Shown here: piece by piece, positions 62,800 through 64,000 of the stretch | Layout of the letters: each line of letters opens with the position of its first letter | Numbering within the stretch: the stretch's first letter is position 1 | Translations under genes and position numbers: made by a program | Origin: WFQV01 sp964611145 | GTDB taxonomy: Bacteria; Bacteroidota; Ignavibacteria; Ignavibacteriales; Melioribacteraceae | Assembly: GCA_964611145.1 (NCBI GenBank) | Contig: CAZSYM010000004.1 | Coordinates: 46,915-110,914, forward strand | Length of the DNA: 64,000 nt | Direction: 5' to 3' | Notes under the pieces: generated by a model | The model's input: only the letters and a program-made list of their open reading frames with translations | The model's database searches: none | Told to the model about the DNA's origin: nothing

Positions 62800-63920
62800 T
62801 TTATTCACCGAAATATTCCCTTTATAATTTGGGAAGCGAGCATCCCTTTAGTCCTCTCCGCGCTGTTATGACAATGGATTTGCTCGATAAGCTCGGCGCA
62901 ATGCCCGATTTTATTGAACCGGAAGCAGTTCCGCCCGAAGCGTTGCTTGAAGTTCACGATGAAGATTATGTGCGGAAAGTGGAAGCCGCCAGTCGAGGGG
63001 AAAATGTGGCGGATGTGGAATCGTATGGCTTGGGAACGCAGGATAATCCTATAGTGCGCGGAATGGCGGAGGGTGCGAGGATCGTCGCGGGAGGAACACT
63101 CTTGGGAGCGCAACTCCTCTTGAACGGTAAGGCGAAGAAGGTTTTGCAAATGGGGGGAGGATTTCATCATGCGCATCCCAAACTCGCCGCGGGGTTTTGT
63201 ATCTATAACGATTTGGCTCTTGCCATTAAGGAGATGACAAAAAAAGGTTGGCATGTGGCGTATCTCGATTTGGATGTTCACCACGGCGATGGCGTTCAGG
63301 AAATTTTTTACGCCGACGGAAAAGTGATGACAATTTCGCTTCACGAATCGGGGGAATACCTCTTCCCGGGTACGGGCTGGATTTACGAATTGGGCAAGGG
63401 AATGGGACGCTCGCTCAAATTGAACCTCCCACTCGAACCTTTTACGGAAGGGGATTCATACATGGAGGTGATAGAAGGCGCTGTCGTTCCCGCTCTGTCC
63501 TGGTTCCGACCGAATGCCATTGTGGTGCAAGCCGGTGCCGACCCCCACTTTTCCGACCCGCTGGCGGATTTGATGCTAACAACACGAGACTTCGAAAGAT
63601 TGTATAAGCGCATTTTTGAACTGGCGGATAAGTTTGCAAACGGAAATTTGTTGATAACCCTCGGAGGCGGATATTCCATAACAGCTACGACAAGAATTTG
63701 GACATTGCTTTATCTGCTCCTTTTCGATTTGCCTTTGCCGGAAAGATTGCCCGAAGAATGGAGAAAAAAATGGAGCGAAAAGCTGGGAAAAGAAATGCCC
63801 CAATTCCTCCACGACCCACCGAATCCTTATGACCCCATCCCTCGAAAGCCCGAAATTGTTAGTCATAATAAAGATTTGGTTCGCCGACTTATGGACGCCG
63901 TGGCTGCGGATTGGTTGTAA
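62787..63920 (+). CDS. acuC: AcuC-type (class I/II histone-deacetylase-like) deacetylase
   Basis: A 377-residue member of the arginase/deacetylase fold. The start at 62787 is the ATG inside the end of acuB; a TTG at 62769 is also possible. Active-site motifs are GGGFHHAHPKLAAGFCIYND, DLDVHHGDGVQEIFY, AGADPHFSDPLADL and LGGGYS. It removes acetyl groups from lysines; in Bacillus AcuC reactivates acetyl-CoA synthetase. Together with pat and acuB it forms an apparent control unit for Acs. No terminator is seen in the remaining 80 bases of the window. Confidence 0.93.
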   Translation: MQKVIYSPKYSLYNLGSEHPFSPLRAVMTMDLLDKLGAMPDFIEPEAVPPEALLEVHDEDYVRKVEAASRGENVADVESYGLGTQDNPIVRGMAEGARIVAGGTLLGAQLLLNGKAKKVLQMGGGFHHAHPKLAAGFCIYNDLALAIKEMTKKGWHVAYLDLDVHHGDGVQEIFYADGKVMTISLHESGEYLFPGTGWIYELGKGMGRSLKLNLPLEPFTEGDSYMEVIEGAVVPALSWFRPNAIVVQAGADPHFSDPLADLMLTTRDFERLYKRIFELADKFANGNLLITLGGGYSITATTRIWTLLYLLLFDLPLPERLPEEWRKKWSEKLGKEMPQFLHDPPNPYDPIPRKPEIVSHNKDLVRRLMDAVAADWL

Positions 63921-64000
63921 ACAAACATTTTTGCCTTGCTAAATTATTATGATTTCCCGGAAAAAATTTGCAAATTTACTCCCTTAATCAAAGCGAATTT

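Overview
The window looks like chromosome from a member of the Bacteroidota/Chlorobiota group, most likely near Ignavibacteria/Kryptonia. The evidence is: three exported proteins with type IX secretion (T9SS) C-terminal domains of the NYPNPFNPTT kind; TonB-dependent receptors with an N-terminal carboxypeptidase-regulatory-like domain; a DUF6132 membrane protein; and at least two promoters of the Bacteroidota form TTTG-N19/20-TAnnTTTG. This is inference from families and motifs; no 16S gene is present. Base composition is moderately AT-rich. I found no insertion sequence, prophage, CRISPR array, rRNA or toxin-antitoxin pair.

Layout. 0-5.4 kb: the 3' end of a phosphohexomutase (glmM-like), a TonB-receptor-like outer-membrane protein, an HU-family protein, a small membrane protein, and a sigma factor/anti-sigma/YbjQ operon. 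5.4-10.6 kb (minus strand): six overlapping genes (rlmB, anmK, dTDP-dehydrorhamnose-reductase-like, rlmN, S9-type hydrolase, EVE protein). 10.8-12.5 kb: tlpA-DUF1858-DUF6132 redox operon and kdsC. 12.8-19.5 kb: TonB receptor, a nucleotide-pyrophosphatase-like phosphodiesterase and a pair of M16 peptidases. 19.6-24.7 kb (minus): EF-G-like GTPase, DUF948 and YtxH proteins, a flippase-like membrane protein, maf and a small exported protein. 24.9-30.3 kb: two T9SS cargo proteins, one a 1287-residue FG-GAP protein. 30.4-36.2 kb: double-HTH regulator, geranylgeranyl-reductase-like flavoprotein with cfa, a PolX-PHP protein, apt and a small barrel-like protein. 36.4-47.2 kb: a ten-gene heme operon (hemX-like, hemA, C, D, E, N, H, Y/G, B, L). 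47.3-54.3 kb (minus): transketolase, two unknown proteins and a 1271-residue T9SS adhesin-like protein. 54.8-56.4 kb: tRNA(CAT), secG, LOG-family protein and rpsU. 57-63.9 kb: an acetate module.

The two strongest biological units are the heme operon and the acetate module. The heme operon encodes every step from glutamyl-tRNA to protoheme. From the middle of hemA to the end of hemL its codon usage (GCG, CGC, GAA) differs visibly from the rest of the window. The acetate module joins an AceTr/SatP acetate transporter, AMP-forming acetyl-CoA synthetase, a Pat-type protein acetyltransferase, an AcuB-like CBS-ACT protein and an AcuC-type deacetylase. That set would allow uptake and activation of acetate plus reversible lysine acetylation of Acs, whose target lysine motif is present. 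A long leader with possible RNA structure precedes it.

Other points to check are a PolX protein that appears to have lost its polymerase carboxylates but kept its PHP nuclease residues, an EF-G paralogue with an unusual P-loop and switch I, and a flavoprotein-Cfa gene pair that may make an unusual lipid.
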